Origin: Thiomicrorhabdus indica
GTDB lineage: Bacteria > Pseudomonadota > Gammaproteobacteria > Thiomicrospirales > Thiomicrospiraceae
Reading direction: 5' to 3'
NCBI RefSeq assembly: GCF_004293625.1
Contig: NZ_CP033040.1
Location: forward strand, 1,612,001 to 1,676,000
Length of the DNA: 64,000 bases
Shown: piece by piece, positions 55,209 to 64,000 of the stretch
Layout of the letters: each line of letters begins with the position of its first letter
Numbering within the stretch: position 1 is the stretch's first letter
Notes under the pieces: generated by a model
Database searches by the model: none
What the model saw: the letters and a program-made list of their open reading frames with translations, nothing else
Told to the model about the DNA's origin: nothing
Program-made: the position numbers and the translations under genes

Positions 55209-55976
55209 ATGAAAAACACCGTCGTTGTGATTGGAATGGGTGAGCTTGGCAGCGTGTTTGCACGTGGTTTTTTACGCTTGGGGCATCCAGTCCAAGCAAT
55301 TACTCGAGCGATGGATATCAACTCCATGGCAAGTGAAATTCCAAACCCTGAAGCCATTCTTGTATCAGTAGGAGAAGCAGATATTGCACAAACTTTGCAA
55401 TCCATTCCAGCTAATTGGCAAGACAACTTAATTCTCTTGCAGAATGAATTGTTACCTCGTGATTGGCAAGCAGCAAATTTGCCCACACCAACCGTTATTT
55501 CGGTCTGGTTTGAAAAGAAAAAAGGCATGGATTCAAAAGTGGTCATGCCATCACCAATTTTCGGTAAACATGCAAAACTGGTGTTTAATGCCCTAGCACA
55601 AGTCGATTTACCCAGCTTTATTGTTGACTCCGAAGAAGAGCTGCTTTTTGAATTGGTTAGAAAAAACTTATACATTCTGACAACGAATATCGCAGGACTT
55701 GAAACAGGTGGAACCGTTTCACAATTAGCCGAAAACCATGCAGATGTAATGAAAGCCGTTGCCGACGATGTGTTAGATATTCAAGACTTTTTAACCGGCC
55801 GGTCAAATAATCGTGAAGAGTTAATGCAAGGTTTGTTGGAAGCGTTTAATGGTGATCCAGAACATGGCTGTATGGGGCGCTCTGCTCCAGCTAGACTCAA
55901 GCGTGCGCTTGCTATTGCCGACAAAGCAAATCTTCAAGTGTCCAAGCTAAGACAAATTGCTCAAGACAAACTTTAA
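55209..55976 (+). CDS. NAD(P)-binding Rossmann-fold protein
   Basis: 255 residues starting KNTVVVIGMGELGSVFARGF, a dinucleotide-binding GxGxxG with basic context. The middle is ketopantoate-reductase-like in feel, and a helical C-terminus follows. Exact substrate unknown. The palindrome at 55794-55803 encodes LTGRS in a loop. Ribosome binding site AAGGGAA lies before the ATG. Confidence 0.65.
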   Translation: MKNTVVVIGMGELGSVFARGFLRLGHPVQAITRAMDINSMASEIPNPEAILVSVGEADIAQTLQSIPANWQDNLILLQNELLPRDWQAANLPTPTVISVWFEKKKGMDSKVVMPSPIFGKHAKLVFNALAQVDLPSFIVDSEEELLFELVRKNLYILTTNIAGLETGGTVSQLAENHADVMKAVADDVLDIQDFLTGRSNNREELMQGLLEAFNGDPEHGCMGRSAPARLKRALAIADKANLQVSKLRQIAQDKL

Positions 55977-56026
55977 ACTTATTACTCAAGCGTAATTCAT
56001 GTAATGAATTACGCTCTATCAAACTT

Positions 56027-56037
56027 ACCGGCCGGGT
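56027..56037. repeat. near-match to the palindrome (ACCGGCCGGGT)
   Basis: One extra G relative to ACCGGCCGGT, flanked by TT and AAC. Probably a mutated copy, in the gap after the Rossmann gene. Confidence 0.7.
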
Positions 56038-56066
56038 AACGTTATGGTAGTGGTTATTTTAGACAA

Positions 56067-56102
56067 TAAAAAACCCCGTTAAGATTTCTCTTAACGGGGT
56101 TT
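56067..56102 (-). terminator. terminator of the tRNA-Lys operon
   Basis: 13-bp perfect stem (AACCCCGTTAAGA and its complement) with a TTTC loop and a T run on the minus strand. Confidence 0.88.
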
Positions 56103-56109
56103 AAATATA

Positions 56110-56185
56110 TGGTGGGTCGTGAGCGATTCGAACGCTCGACCAATTGGTTAAAAGCCAACTGCTCTACCAGCTGAGCTAACGACCC
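56110..56185 (-). tRNA. tRNA-Lys (anticodon TTT)
   Basis: 76 nt including encoded CCA. Acceptor GGGTCGT pairs with ACGACCC, the D-loop is AGCTCAGCTGGTAGAGC, anticodon loop CTTTTAA (TTT), T-loop GTTCGAATC. Confidence 0.97.
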
Positions 56186-56260
56186 ATATTGTAATGAAAA
56201 CGCATTTGCTCAAAATTTGTTTTCGCAAGCCTCAATGATTAGAAACTTGTTTATTCCAAA

Positions 56261-56336
56261 TGGTGGGTCGTGAGCGATTCGAACGCTCGACCAATTGGTT
56301 AAAAGCCAACTGCTCTACCAGCTGAGCTAACGACCC
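56261..56336 (-). tRNA. tRNA-Lys (anticodon TTT), second copy
   Basis: Identical to 56110-56185, with encoded CCA. The two are 75 bp apart and are probably one transcript starting from a promoter just upstream. Confidence 0.97.
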
Positions 56337-56352
56337 GTTTGGAATGGGGCGT

Positions 56353-56380
56353 ATTATACAAGTAACGCTTATGCCTGCAA
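56353..56380 (-). promoter_or_regulatory. sigma70 promoter of the tRNA-Lys operon
   Basis: -35 TTGCAG (56375-56380), 16-bp spacer, -10 TATAAT (56353-56358), then a GC-rich discriminator ACGCCCC just before the tRNA, as in stringently controlled stable-RNA promoters. Confidence 0.82.
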
Positions 56381-56549
56381 GGTTTTTTTTACATTTTTTT
56401 GAAAAAAATAAGTGTTTAATTTACAGGCTTTTTAAAGCTTTTCAAAAATCAATAAGTTACAAAATATTACAAAGGTTTGCGCTATTCAGGAGAGAGCGCT
56501 GGAGTGTGATTCATAAGCTTTGCAAGCATCACTGAATCTAAAACAATAC

Positions 56550-57251
56550 TTAGTTAGTTTGATAAATTGTTGGATCAGACACACCAGCGTCTGCAAATCC
56601 TTGCTTACGGAGACGACACGAATCACAAATACCGCACGCTCTGCCCTCTCCATCCGCCTGATAACAAGAAGTCGTCAGAGAATAATCCACGCCTAATGCA
56701 TTCCCTTGTTGAATTATCTGCCCTTTTGTCAAATGCATTAGCGGTGCTTTAACAGAAAGTTTATGACCTTCAACCCCTGCTTTCGTTGCCAAATTCGCCA
56801 TGGCTTCAAAAGATGATATAAATTCTGGTCGGCAATCTGGATAGCCAGAATAATCGACCGCATTCACACCTATAAAAATATCGTTGGCTTCAATCACCTC
56901 AGCAAGCGCAAGAGCATAAGATAAAAACACGGTGTTCCTAGCTGGCACATAAGTCACAGGAATAGCATTTTCTTCCACGCCACCAGTCGGGACATCAATA
57001 GAATCATCTGTCAAAGCAGAACCACCGATATTGCGCATATCAACCTGCATCACACGGTGCGTTTTTGCGCCAAATTGTTTAGCCACATTTTCAGCGGCCT
57101 TTAACTCTGAACGATGACGTTGACCATAATCAAAACTCATGGTGTGACATTCATACCCCTCTGATTGCGCTATTGCAAGCACGGTTGTTGAATCGAGCCC
57201 ACCAGATAGAAGGACTACAGCTTTTGGAAGAGTTTGAGAGTTATCAGCCAT
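56550..57251 (-). CDS. queC: 7-cyano-7-deazaguanine synthase
   Basis: 233 residues. ATP-pyrophosphatase loop [17 protein letters not shown]-terminal zinc-binding cysteines in [21 protein letters not shown]. It makes preQ0 for queuosine. It follows cpoB as in the Pseudomonas tol-pal-queC cluster; queE is not in between. Confidence 0.95.
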   Translation of the reverse strand: MADNSQTLPKAVVLLSGGLDSTTVLAIAQSEGYECHTMSFDYGQRHRSELKAAENVAKQFGAKTHRVMQVDMRNIGGSALTDDSIDVPTGGVEENAIPVTYVPARNTVFLSYALALAEVIEANDIFIGVNAVDYSGYPDCRPEFISSFEAMANLATKAGVEGHKLSVKAPLMHLTKGQIIQQGNALGVDYSLTTSCYQADGEGRACGICDSCRLRKQGFADAGVSDPTIYQTN

Positions 57252-57301
57252 CTTAATATCGGTTGTTTTATTTTGAGTAATTTATAAGAAACGTTTAATA
57301 A

Positions 57302-58240
57302 TTATTGAAGCTTATCTAATCGTGATTGGGCATTTTCAGCTGCTCGGCTTCCCGCATAATTTTTAATAATATCGCGGTAGAGTTTTTTTGCCGCATCCAT
57401 TTGATTCAAGTTTGTTAATGCATCAGCCAAGCGCAATTTAGCATCACTGCCCTTACTGGCATCTGGATAGAATTTAACCACTTGTTCAAAAGACTGTTTA
57501 GCCATTTCATTATCTTTAAGGATATATTGCCCCTCTCCAGCCCAATACCACGCATTCGGTGCAAGCGAACTTTCAGGATGTTTTTGCGCAAAATCGATAA
57601 AAGCTGCAATGGATTCTTTGTATTTTGATTTTCGCATTAATTCAAAGGCCGACTGATACGCAGCATCTTCAGATTCTGTTGCCAATCGAGTTTTTACCGG
57701 TCCAGTTAAAGACGCGACAGTTTTAGTTGATCCAGTTGGAGCACTCTGTGTTTTTGTACCAACGCTAGCATTCTGTCCCACTGGCACAGATGTTTTTTGT
57801 TGCGCAACCAGATTCTGATCGTTATTTAAGCCATTTGAAAGGTTACCGGCCGGTAAAGATGCATTAGAACTTTGAGCTTGTACCAACAATTTCAACATAG
57901 ATTCCATCCGCTCAAGCTTTTCAGCTTGAGCACTTTGTTGTGCTTCAAGTTGATTCAAACGCTGTTCCAAATCGTTATTTGATACTGCACTACTTTGCTG
58001 AGGAAATTTGTGCTGAATTAAATCCAAGCGATTCTGAACCGATTGTAATTCCCGCTTTTGCTGATTTAACTGCTGGCTCAACTTGAGTGTAACCGGATTA
58101 TTCGCCATGCGCTCCAAACGTTCGAGTCTCTGTTCTACCGTTAAAGCAAATGCTGAACTTGAGAAAACACTTGTGATGACCGCTATCGTCATCGACTGCT
58201 TTAGTGTTTTATTAAAGATTGAATTGTGATTACTGCTCAT
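57302..58240 (-). CDS. cpoB: Tol-Pal accessory protein CpoB (YbgF)
   Basis: 312 residues. Signal peptide ending SSAFALTVEQ, an N-terminal trimeric coiled coil (RLERLERMANNP; EQRLNQLEAQQSAQAEKLERM), a Ser/Gly linker with a palindrome copy (57845-57854, LPAG), then three TPRs (YQSAFELMRKSKYKESIAAF...). It coordinates PBP1B and Tol action at division. It lies 10 bp after pal. Confidence 0.92.
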   Translation of the reverse strand: MSSNHNSIFNKTLKQSMTIAVITSVFSSSAFALTVEQRLERLERMANNPVTLKLSQQLNQQKRELQSVQNRLDLIQHKFPQQSSAVSNNDLEQRLNQLEAQQSAQAEKLERMESMLKLLVQAQSSNASLPAGNLSNGLNNDQNLVAQQKTSVPVGQNASVGTKTQSAPTGSTKTVASLTGPVKTRLATESEDAAYQSAFELMRKSKYKESIAAFIDFAQKHPESSLAPNAWYWAGEGQYILKDNEMAKQSFEQVVKFYPDASKGSDAKLRLADALTNLNQMDAAKKLYRDIIKNYAGSRAAENAQSRLDKLQ

Positions 58241-58250
58241 GAATCAATGC

Positions 58251-58844
58251 CTAACGTATTGTGATTTCAACTCGACGATTTAACTGCCAAGCCTCTTCGG
58301 TTTTTTCAAAAGCCACGGGATACTCTTCGCCATAACTATTCGCTTCAATTCGAGAAGCCTCAATACCAAGTGCCGTCATTGCATCTTGAACAGCCTTTGC
58401 ACGTCTTTCACCAAGCGCAAGATTATATTCCGGTGAACCACGCTCATCGGTATGCCCTTCCAAAATCACACGCTTGTTTGGATTTTGAACCAAAATATCC
58501 GAGAAGAATTGTACCTTCTCAAGACCTTCTGGAGTTAAATCAAATTGGTCATAACCAAAATAGATAACGGGTTCAAAGCCGTCTTTTGCATCCAGTGATA
58601 GTTGATCAGAGTCCATTCCCCCTGAACCAATTTCCATAGAGGCAATCCCATCTTGATTGACACCACCGATTTGCACCTGTGCGTCACCATTACCTAATTC
58701 AGATCCATTCAGGCCAGGAGCTGTATCAATGTCAGACATTTGAGAACCATTTGCCCCAGTGGCGTTAGGATTTTGAGGCGGAGTACTACAAGCAGTAAGA
58801 CCTGCAATAACAAATGCAATCGAACCTAATTTAAACAAAGACAT
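58251..58844 (-). CDS. pal: peptidoglycan-associated lipoprotein Pal
   Basis: 197 residues from the ATG at 58844. Lipobox GLTAC; an acidic low-complexity linker; OmpA-like domain with ILEGHTDERGSPEYNLALGERRAKAV, which binds diaminopimelate. It anchors the outer membrane and partners TolB. Confidence 0.95.
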   Translation of the reverse strand: MSLFKLGSIAFVIAGLTACSTPPQNPNATGANGSQMSDIDTAPGLNGSELGNGDAQVQIGGVNQDGIASMEIGSGGMDSDQLSLDAKDGFEPVIYFGYDQFDLTPEGLEKVQFFSDILVQNPNKRVILEGHTDERGSPEYNLALGERRAKAVQDAMTALGIEASRIEANSYGEEYPVAFEKTEEAWQLNRRVEITIR

Positions 58845-58937
58845 AAATTTATCCTTAGTTAACACGTTAATATACATGTATTAAATAATTAAAAACCTGA
58901 TGAAAGCAACCTGATAAATAGGGTGTCACTCATCTTG

Positions 58938-60233
58938 TTAATCTAAATAAGGCCCCCAAGCCGGCTCACGAACTTCTGCATTTTTAACTTGTAGTGTTTG
59001 CGAAGTTTTTCCCTCAACCGATACAACCGCTAACTGGCCTCTGCTTCCCTTATTCATTGCGTAAAGAATCATTTCACCATTTGGAGCAAAGCTAGGTGAT
59101 TCATCTAAAAAGGTATCCGTCACAACACGTGTCAGACCTGTTTCATTATCTTTTAGGGCTATGTGGAAACCTCCGCCTCCACGAACAACAGCCATGTAAC
59201 GTCCATCAGGAGAAATATCCGCATTGGAATTATAGCGGCCTTCAAAGGTCACACGCTTTTCCTGACCAGATGCTAAATCCACTTCAAATATTTGAGGTTG
59301 TCCACGACGATCTGAACTATAAAATAATGATTGTCCGTCTTTCGCCCAAACGGATTCTGTCTCAATTGCAGGGTTTCGTGTAATTTGGCGTAAAGACCCT
59401 GTTGTGAGGTCCTTAATATAAATGTCTGCATTACCTCCTTTGGAAAGCGTCATCGCTAATTTTTTTCCGTCAGGAGACCAAGCTGGTGCACTGTTGATTC
59501 CTTTAAACCCGGCAACTTTTTCACGGTAACGACCATCCAAGCTTTGCACAAAAATTTCCGAACGACCATTTTCAAAAGAGACATAGGCAATTTTCTTACC
59601 ATCAGGAGACCAACTAGGTGACATAATCGGTTGTGGTGACTTCAGAATAGACTGGGGATTTATTCCATCTGAGTCGGCTATTTCCAAAGTAAAGAAACGT
59701 CCATTCGTTTTGCGTTGAACCGTCACATATGCAATACGAGTGTTGAAGGCGCCACGAATCCCCGTTAATTCCTCATAAACCAAATCACTGATCATATGCG
59801 CCACTTTGCGAAGATGTCTTTCTGGCACATTTGTCCAGCGATGACCAAATACTTGAACACGTCTTAATACATCCATAAAGCGCATATCAACCTGGTATTT
59901 ACCATTTGGCAGCTTAGAAACATTACCAAGAATCAAATTATCAACACCTAAAGGACGCCATTCTTCATACACAACTTCTTTCGGTTCAGTTGGATTACTC
60001 GGTAAAGCATTTCGATCAGCCGGTTTAAATAGGCCACTTCGTCGTAAATTATCCGCAACAATTTGAGCTATATCTTGTGGAACCACCCCTCGAGCATCCG
60101 TACCGAAAGGAATTACAGCAATCGGAGTCGCATTATCAAAACCGTCGGAAATTTCAATCGTCAGAACGGCCTTTGCTTGAAACGATACCAGCAACAACCA
60201 AGCAAATACGCTTAACCCAAGAAATTTTCTCAT
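58938..60233 (-). CDS. tolB: Tol-Pal translocation protein TolB
   Basis: 431 residues. Signal peptide ending SFQAKA; N-terminal alpha/beta domain (AVIPFGTDARG), then a six-bladed beta-propeller with repeats of SWSPDGKKIAYVS, AWSPDGKKLAMTL, ISPDGRYMAVV. Periplasmic partner of Pal and TolA. Confidence 0.96.
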   Translation of the reverse strand: MRKFLGLSVFAWLLLVSFQAKAVLTIEISDGFDNATPIAVIPFGTDARGVVPQDIAQIVADNLRRSGLFKPADRNALPSNPTEPKEVVYEEWRPLGVDNLILGNVSKLPNGKYQVDMRFMDVLRRVQVFGHRWTNVPERHLRKVAHMISDLVYEELTGIRGAFNTRIAYVTVQRKTNGRFFTLEIADSDGINPQSILKSPQPIMSPSWSPDGKKIAYVSFENGRSEIFVQSLDGRYREKVAGFKGINSAPAWSPDGKKLAMTLSKGGNADIYIKDLTTGSLRQITRNPAIETESVWAKDGQSLFYSSDRRGQPQIFEVDLASGQEKRVTFEGRYNSNADISPDGRYMAVVRGGGGFHIALKDNETGLTRVVTDTFLDESPSFAPNGEMILYAMNKGSRGQLAVVSVEGKTSQTLQVKNAEVREPAWGPYLD

Positions 60234-60285
60234 AGCTTTTCCTTAAATTTAGTTGCGTTAATTTCTCGCTTAAAACCTGGTTAGA

Positions 60286-61473
60286 TTAGGGCTTGAATTT
60301 AAACGCGATTTCTTTTTCAAAAATTTCATTCACTGGCGCCAACGGCAAAGGCGCAGCTCGCCATACGGCTTGTTCAGCAGCCACCTTAAATTGACGATTA
60401 GCATGTTCATTACAGTTTAGAACTTTCACCGACTGAATTTCTCCAGCCATATTCTGAACGATATACAAGTCGCACTCCGCTTTATCAGAAATATTGGCAG
60501 GCGTTTTCCAGTGATTTTTTACATCCGACGCAATCGCTGAAACATATTGTTGTTGCATACTTTTTAATTGTTTTTGCCGTTCGGCTTCTCGCTGGCGGGC
60601 TGCTTCTTGAGCGAGCTGCTGTTGTAACGCAGCTTCTGCCATATCACGCTCTTTTTGCGCTTTCGCACGGGCCGCTTCTTCGGCAAGTCGTTGACGCTCT
60701 TTTTCTTTTTCAGCAAGCTCTTTAGCTAACGCTTGTTTGCGTTTCTCTTCGGCTAAACGTGCCGCCTCTGCCTCTTTGGCTTTTTTCTCTGCCGCTATTC
60801 TCTCTTGCTCTGCTTTCTCAGCCGCTTTTTTGGCCGCCAACACCTTTGCCTCTTCTTCTTGGCGTTTCTTTTCTTCTGCGAGTCGTTTTTCTTTGGCTAA
60901 ACGTTCTTCTTCTTGAGCTTTCTGACGCTGGGCTTCAGCTTTTTTCTTTGCTTCTTCTGCAATTTTGATTGCTTCCGCCGCTTTACGCTTTTCTTCCTCA
61001 GCTTGTTTTTTGGCCTCAGCAATGCGTTTCGCTTCTTGTTCAGCTTGACGTTTCTTTTCTTCTGCCAAACGTTTTTGTTTTTCCGCTTCCTTCTTTTCTA
61101 ATGCTTGCTGTTTCTTAAGCTCTTCTAAACGCTTTTGTTCTTGTTGTTTTTGTGCTTCAAGTTCTTTTAATCGCTTTTGTTCAGCCAGTGATTTTTCTTC
61201 TAACTGCTTTGCTTGCACAATCTTTTGATTTTCTTGCGCTTTAATGTTCGCAAGTTGTTGTTCAATAATTTTTGAATCAACTGTATAAGTATTCATTGGT
61301 TGAATAACTTCAACGGGTAATTCTGCTGGAAGTTTATTGTTTTGGGCATCGACATTGTGAACCATAATTTCTGACGAATGTTCCCACTGATTGACCACAA
61401 GCCAGCCTAGAACAACATGAAGGATAAAGGCAAGCGTGACAGACAAAGGATGTCTTTTAATGAAATCAATCAT
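60286..61473 (-). CDS. tolA: cell envelope integrity protein TolA
   Basis: 395 residues: an N-terminal membrane anchor (LAFILHVVLGWLVV), a very long Lys/Glu/Ala helix (residues 75-300), and a C-terminal domain with NHWKTPANISDKAECDLYI and the family's two cysteines. It links the inner membrane TolQR motor to TolB/Pal. Confidence 0.94.
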   Translation of the reverse strand: MIDFIKRHPLSVTLAFILHVVLGWLVVNQWEHSSEIMVHNVDAQNNKLPAELPVEVIQPMNTYTVDSKIIEQQLANIKAQENQKIVQAKQLEEKSLAEQKRLKELEAQKQQEQKRLEELKKQQALEKKEAEKQKRLAEEKKRQAEQEAKRIAEAKKQAEEEKRKAAEAIKIAEEAKKKAEAQRQKAQEEERLAKEKRLAEEKKRQEEEAKVLAAKKAAEKAEQERIAAEKKAKEAEAARLAEEKRKQALAKELAEKEKERQRLAEEAARAKAQKERDMAEAALQQQLAQEAARQREAERQKQLKSMQQQYVSAIASDVKNHWKTPANISDKAECDLYIVQNMAGEIQSVKVLNCNEHANRQFKVAAEQAVWRAAPLPLAPVNEIFEKEIAFKFKP

Positions 61474-61475
61474 TT

Positions 61476-61949
61476 TTAAGCTCCTGCCCCAATTAATGAA
61501 TCCATAGATACGGGCTCTGTCATTAGTGACACATTTTCAACCCCATTGCTTTTTAAAACTGTAAAAAGCTGTAAAACTTTTCCATATTTGGCAGCTTGGT
61601 CTGCTTGAATATAAAATACTTGCTCGGCATTCAACTGAGAACGAGCAATCACCTCCGCAACCAACAATTCCAACTCTTGGTCACTAATGAAAGTATCAGG
61701 CGATTTTGAAGTTTTATAGAGGCCATCAGCCGTAATACTTATCACAAAAGGTTCCACTGTAGGCATTGAATCTGAAGCGTCATCAACAACTGGAGTCTGA
61801 GGAAGTTCGACGGTTACGGCCTGTTGAACAATGGGAGCGGTAACCATGAATATAATGAGCAATACTAACGTCACATCAATATAGGGAACGACATTGATTT
61901 CTGCCATTAATCGACGTTTGCGACGTTGACTACGAAAATTGTTGGCCAT
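61476..61949 (-). CDS. tolR: TolR biopolymer transport protein
   Basis: 157 residues. An N-terminal helix with the proton-path aspartate in PYIDVTLVLLIIFMVTAP, and a periplasmic ExbD-like domain. The gap to tolA is 2 bp. Confidence 0.95.
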   Translation of the reverse strand: MANNFRSQRRKRRLMAEINVVPYIDVTLVLLIIFMVTAPIVQQAVTVELPQTPVVDDASDSMPTVEPFVISITADGLYKTSKSPDTFISDQELELLVAEVIARSQLNAEQVFYIQADQAAKYGKVLQLFTVLKSNGVENVSLMTEPVSMDSLIGAGA

Positions 61950-61981
61950 TTTTACAATCCTTATGATAATCCGTTTTCAAA

Positions 61982-62668
61982 CTAGGCTTTTTTATCGTAA
62001 AGATGTGCTTGACGCTGCAAAATAGTTAAAAAATTATCTGCAAAATTTTCATACTCATTCATCAACAAATCCACGCGATTACTCAAACGGTTATAGGCAA
62101 TCACCGCCGGAATTGCAGCAAAAAGACCGATTGCAGTAGCAATCAATGCCTCAGAAATCCCTGGAGCAACCGCGGCTAGAGTTGCGTGTTGTACGTTACC
62201 TAATGATTGAAAGGCATGCATTACTCCCCAAACTGTTCCAAACAAGCCAATGTAAGGTGCTGAAGAGCCAACTGTGGCCAAAAAATTCAAATGTTTTTCG
62301 AGACGATCATTTTCACGAGAAAAGGCGATTTTAATGGCGCGTTGTGAAGCAGAAACTAAATCAGTAGTATTGGTGACACCTTGATTTTGTAAACGTATAA
62401 ATTCTCGAAAACCATCTGCAAAAATTAAGGAAAGACCTTTATGGGTGTCACGATTAGACTCCACTTCTTTAAAAAGATTTGTTAGCTCTTGAGAACTCCA
62501 AAAATTGGCTTCAAATTGCTCAGCCTGCAAACGTGATTTTCTTAATTCGTTACTTTTGGCAAAGGCAATTGCCCATACAGCTACAGACATCAGTGCCAAA
62601 ATTAACATGACAGCTTGGACAACTGGACTTGCAGTTAAAACCAATGTCATTAAATCCATTTCTTGCAT
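61982..62668 (-). CDS. tolQ: TolQ proton channel subunit
   Basis: 228 residues with three membrane helices. The pore region is VGSSAPYIGLFGTVWGVMHAFQ and ISEALIATAIGLFAAIPAVIAYN. It forms the proton-driven motor with TolR. The ybgC thioesterase gene often upstream of tolQ is absent in the 107-bp gap to ruvB. Confidence 0.96.
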   Translation of the reverse strand: MQEMDLMTLVLTASPVVQAVMLILALMSVAVWAIAFAKSNELRKSRLQAEQFEANFWSSQELTNLFKEVESNRDTHKGLSLIFADGFREFIRLQNQGVTNTTDLVSASQRAIKIAFSRENDRLEKHLNFLATVGSSAPYIGLFGTVWGVMHAFQSLGNVQHATLAAVAPGISEALIATAIGLFAAIPAVIAYNRLSNRVDLLMNEYENFADNFLTILQRQAHLYDKKA

Positions 62669-62775
62669 TGAGCATTCCTCTTTTCTATGACGACATTCTG
62701 CTGAACAAAATCCCTACATTTCTATACTGGTTTTCTTATTAGAAATCATTTATACAAAATTAATTGACAAGAACT

Positions 62776-63789
62776 TTACTCATTCACATCTGATTTTTCA
62801 ACTTTCAAATGTGAATAAGCACTTGAGGTTGCGACTCGACCTCTTGGCGTTCGTATTAAAAACCCTTCTTGAACCAAAAATGGCTCAATTACATCTTCAA
62901 TCGTACCGCGTTCTTCGCCTAAGGCTGTAGCTATACTATCAATTCCTACTGGCCGGCCTTCAAATTTATGAATTAAAGTTTCTAAGAACTTCACATCCAT
63001 TTTATCCAACCCAAGATTATCGACCTCCAAAAGATTTAATGCCAAATTTGCCATTTCTTGGGTAATTATTCCTTCCCCTTTGACCTGGGCATAATCTCGT
63101 ACTCTGCGCAATAACCGATTGGCAATACGGGGTGTTCCTCTTGAACGCCGGGCAATTTCAAGTGCTCCGGCCTCATCCGCTTCCAATCCTAAAATATTGG
63201 CTGAACGCTGGACGATTAAAGAAAGTTCGGTGTGCGAATAAAACTCCAACCGTTGGACGAGACCGAAGCGATCTCGAAGCGGCGAAGTCAAAAGTCCTGC
63301 CCGGGTCGTCGCACCAACTAGTGTAAACGGAGGGATATCAATTTTGACACTTTGAGCTGCTGGCCCTTCACCAATGACAATATCAATTTGATAATCTTCC
63401 ATTGCAGGATAGAGAACTTCTTCAACAATTGGGCTAAGACGATGAATTTCATCAACAAACAGTACATCATGCGGTTCAAGACGAGTGAGAATTGCGGCTA
63501 AATCGCCCGGCTTTTCAATGACGGGTCCAGAAGTTTGGCGAAGAGTCACTCCCATCTCTTGCGCAATAATATTAGACAAAGTTGTTTTTCCAAGTCCAGG
63601 GGGGCCATAAAGCAAAACATGGTCTAAAGATTCGCCACGCATTTTCGCAGCTTGCATTGACAACATCAATTGATCCCGAACCGCTTCTTGACCGATATAT
63701 TCATGGATTTGTTTTGGACGAACAGAGGGAGCTTGATAAATATCGTCCTCAACCTCTTGGCTACCAACAATGCGATCTGTTTCAATCAT
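62776..63789 (-). CDS. ruvB: Holliday junction branch migration ATPase RuvB
   Basis: 337 residues. AAA+ motifs: [45 protein letters not shown]-terminal winged helix with [16 protein letters not shown]. It lies 31 bp after ruvA. Confidence 0.97.
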   Translation of the reverse strand: MIETDRIVGSQEVEDDIYQAPSVRPKQIHEYIGQEAVRDQLMLSMQAAKMRGESLDHVLLYGPPGLGKTTLSNIIAQEMGVTLRQTSGPVIEKPGDLAAILTRLEPHDVLFVDEIHRLSPIVEEVLYPAMEDYQIDIVIGEGPAAQSVKIDIPPFTLVGATTRAGLLTSPLRDRFGLVQRLEFYSHTELSLIVQRSANILGLEADEAGALEIARRSRGTPRIANRLLRRVRDYAQVKGEGIITQEMANLALNLLEVDNLGLDKMDVKFLETLIHKFEGRPVGIDSIATALGEERGTIEDVIEPFLVQEGFLIRTPRGRVATSSAYSHLKVEKSDVNE

Positions 63790-63820
63790 TCTTAATTCTC
63801 TCTACCCTGTAGATCTTTCC

Positions 63821-64000
63821 TTAAAGCTTAATGCTCTGCAAAGACTTTTTAATGAGCGTTTCAAGGTTATCATTCGGATCAAATACCGCCTCAACCATTT
63901 TCAGGGCTTGCGACTCTTTATAACCTAAGGAAACTAATGCGGATACTGCATTGTTTTTAATACCAATTTGCGGTGCAGGTTTTACAGACGAAGATTCACC
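63821..64000 (-). CDS. ruvA: Holliday junction DNA-binding protein RuvA, 3' end only
   Basis: The last 59 residues, in frame from the window edge: a Ser/Pro linker followed by domain III ([21 protein letters not shown], ending [11 protein letters not shown]), which contacts RuvB. The gene continues beyond 64000. Confidence 0.9.
   Translation of the reverse strand, partial: GESSSVKPAPQIGIKNNAVSALVSLGYKESQALKMVEAVFDPNDNLETLIKKSLQSIKL

Noticed and set aside
60759-61101. Hydrophobic ORFs on plus opposite tolA
   Set aside because: Antisense shadows of the Lys/Glu/Ala-rich TolA helix, whose codons read as Leu/Phe/Ser on the other strand.

Overview
This window is the chromosome of a gammaproteobacterium with moderate-to-low GC. 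The gene neighbourhoods are typical gammaproteobacterial ones: ruvAB-tolQRAB-pal-cpoB-queC, yafS/rnhA/dnaQ/gloB/mltD, ntrBC/glnB, sucCD and argG. A stand-alone ETHE1-like persulfide dioxygenase and the overall flavour suggest a sulfur-oxidising member of the Piscirickettsiaceae/Thiomicrospiraceae (Thiomicrospira, Hydrogenovibrio or Thiomicrorhabdus). That placement is inference; the sequence holds no rRNA.

Layout. 0-36.5 kb is ordinary housekeeping DNA: cell-wall recycling and lytic transglycosylases (ampD, mltD, slt), NAD synthesis (nadC, nadE), the TCA step sucCD, outer-membrane assembly (bamD), lipid A (lpxH), phospholipid (pgpA), RNA and translation (rluD, hrpA, cysS), four peptidyl-prolyl isomerases (fkpB, slyD and two cyclophilins), a CPA2 cation antiporter, a dicarboxylate-type symporter, a rhodanese and a membrane diguanylate cyclase. 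About 36.6-47.2 kb is a chromosomal integron. All its cassette genes lie on the minus strand and are separated by attC-like sites. They read away from a plus-strand integron-integrase gene that is clearly dead: it has an N-terminal shortening, a 72-bp hairpin insertion with an in-frame stop, and has lost its C-terminus including the catalytic tyrosine. Cassette products include a GFA-family protein, a GNAT acetyltransferase, an Imm22-like immunity protein, a VOC/glyoxalase protein, PD-(D/E)XK nuclease-like proteins, and several unknowns; two cassette genes are frameshifted. A ParE/RelE-type toxin-antitoxin pair lies between the integron and argG. 48-64 kb is housekeeping again: argG, psd, glnB, ntrC/ntrB, two identical tRNA-Lys genes, queC, the Tol-Pal system, ruvB and the 3' end of ruvA.

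Two sequence-level phenomena stand out. First, the 10-bp palindrome ACCGGCCGGT occurs exactly about 23 times (plus near-matches), in genes, between genes and inside two terminator stems. It is hugely over-represented, and absent across the 11-kb integron/argG interval 37.26-48.45 kb. Second, the 3' end of argG with its downstream terminator exists three times: native (48.08 kb), an identical 128-bp copy ending exactly at an attC boundary inside the cassette array (40.98-41.11 kb), and a diverged copy next to the integrase (47.26-47.35 kb). This points to repeated recombination using the argG end as a junction.
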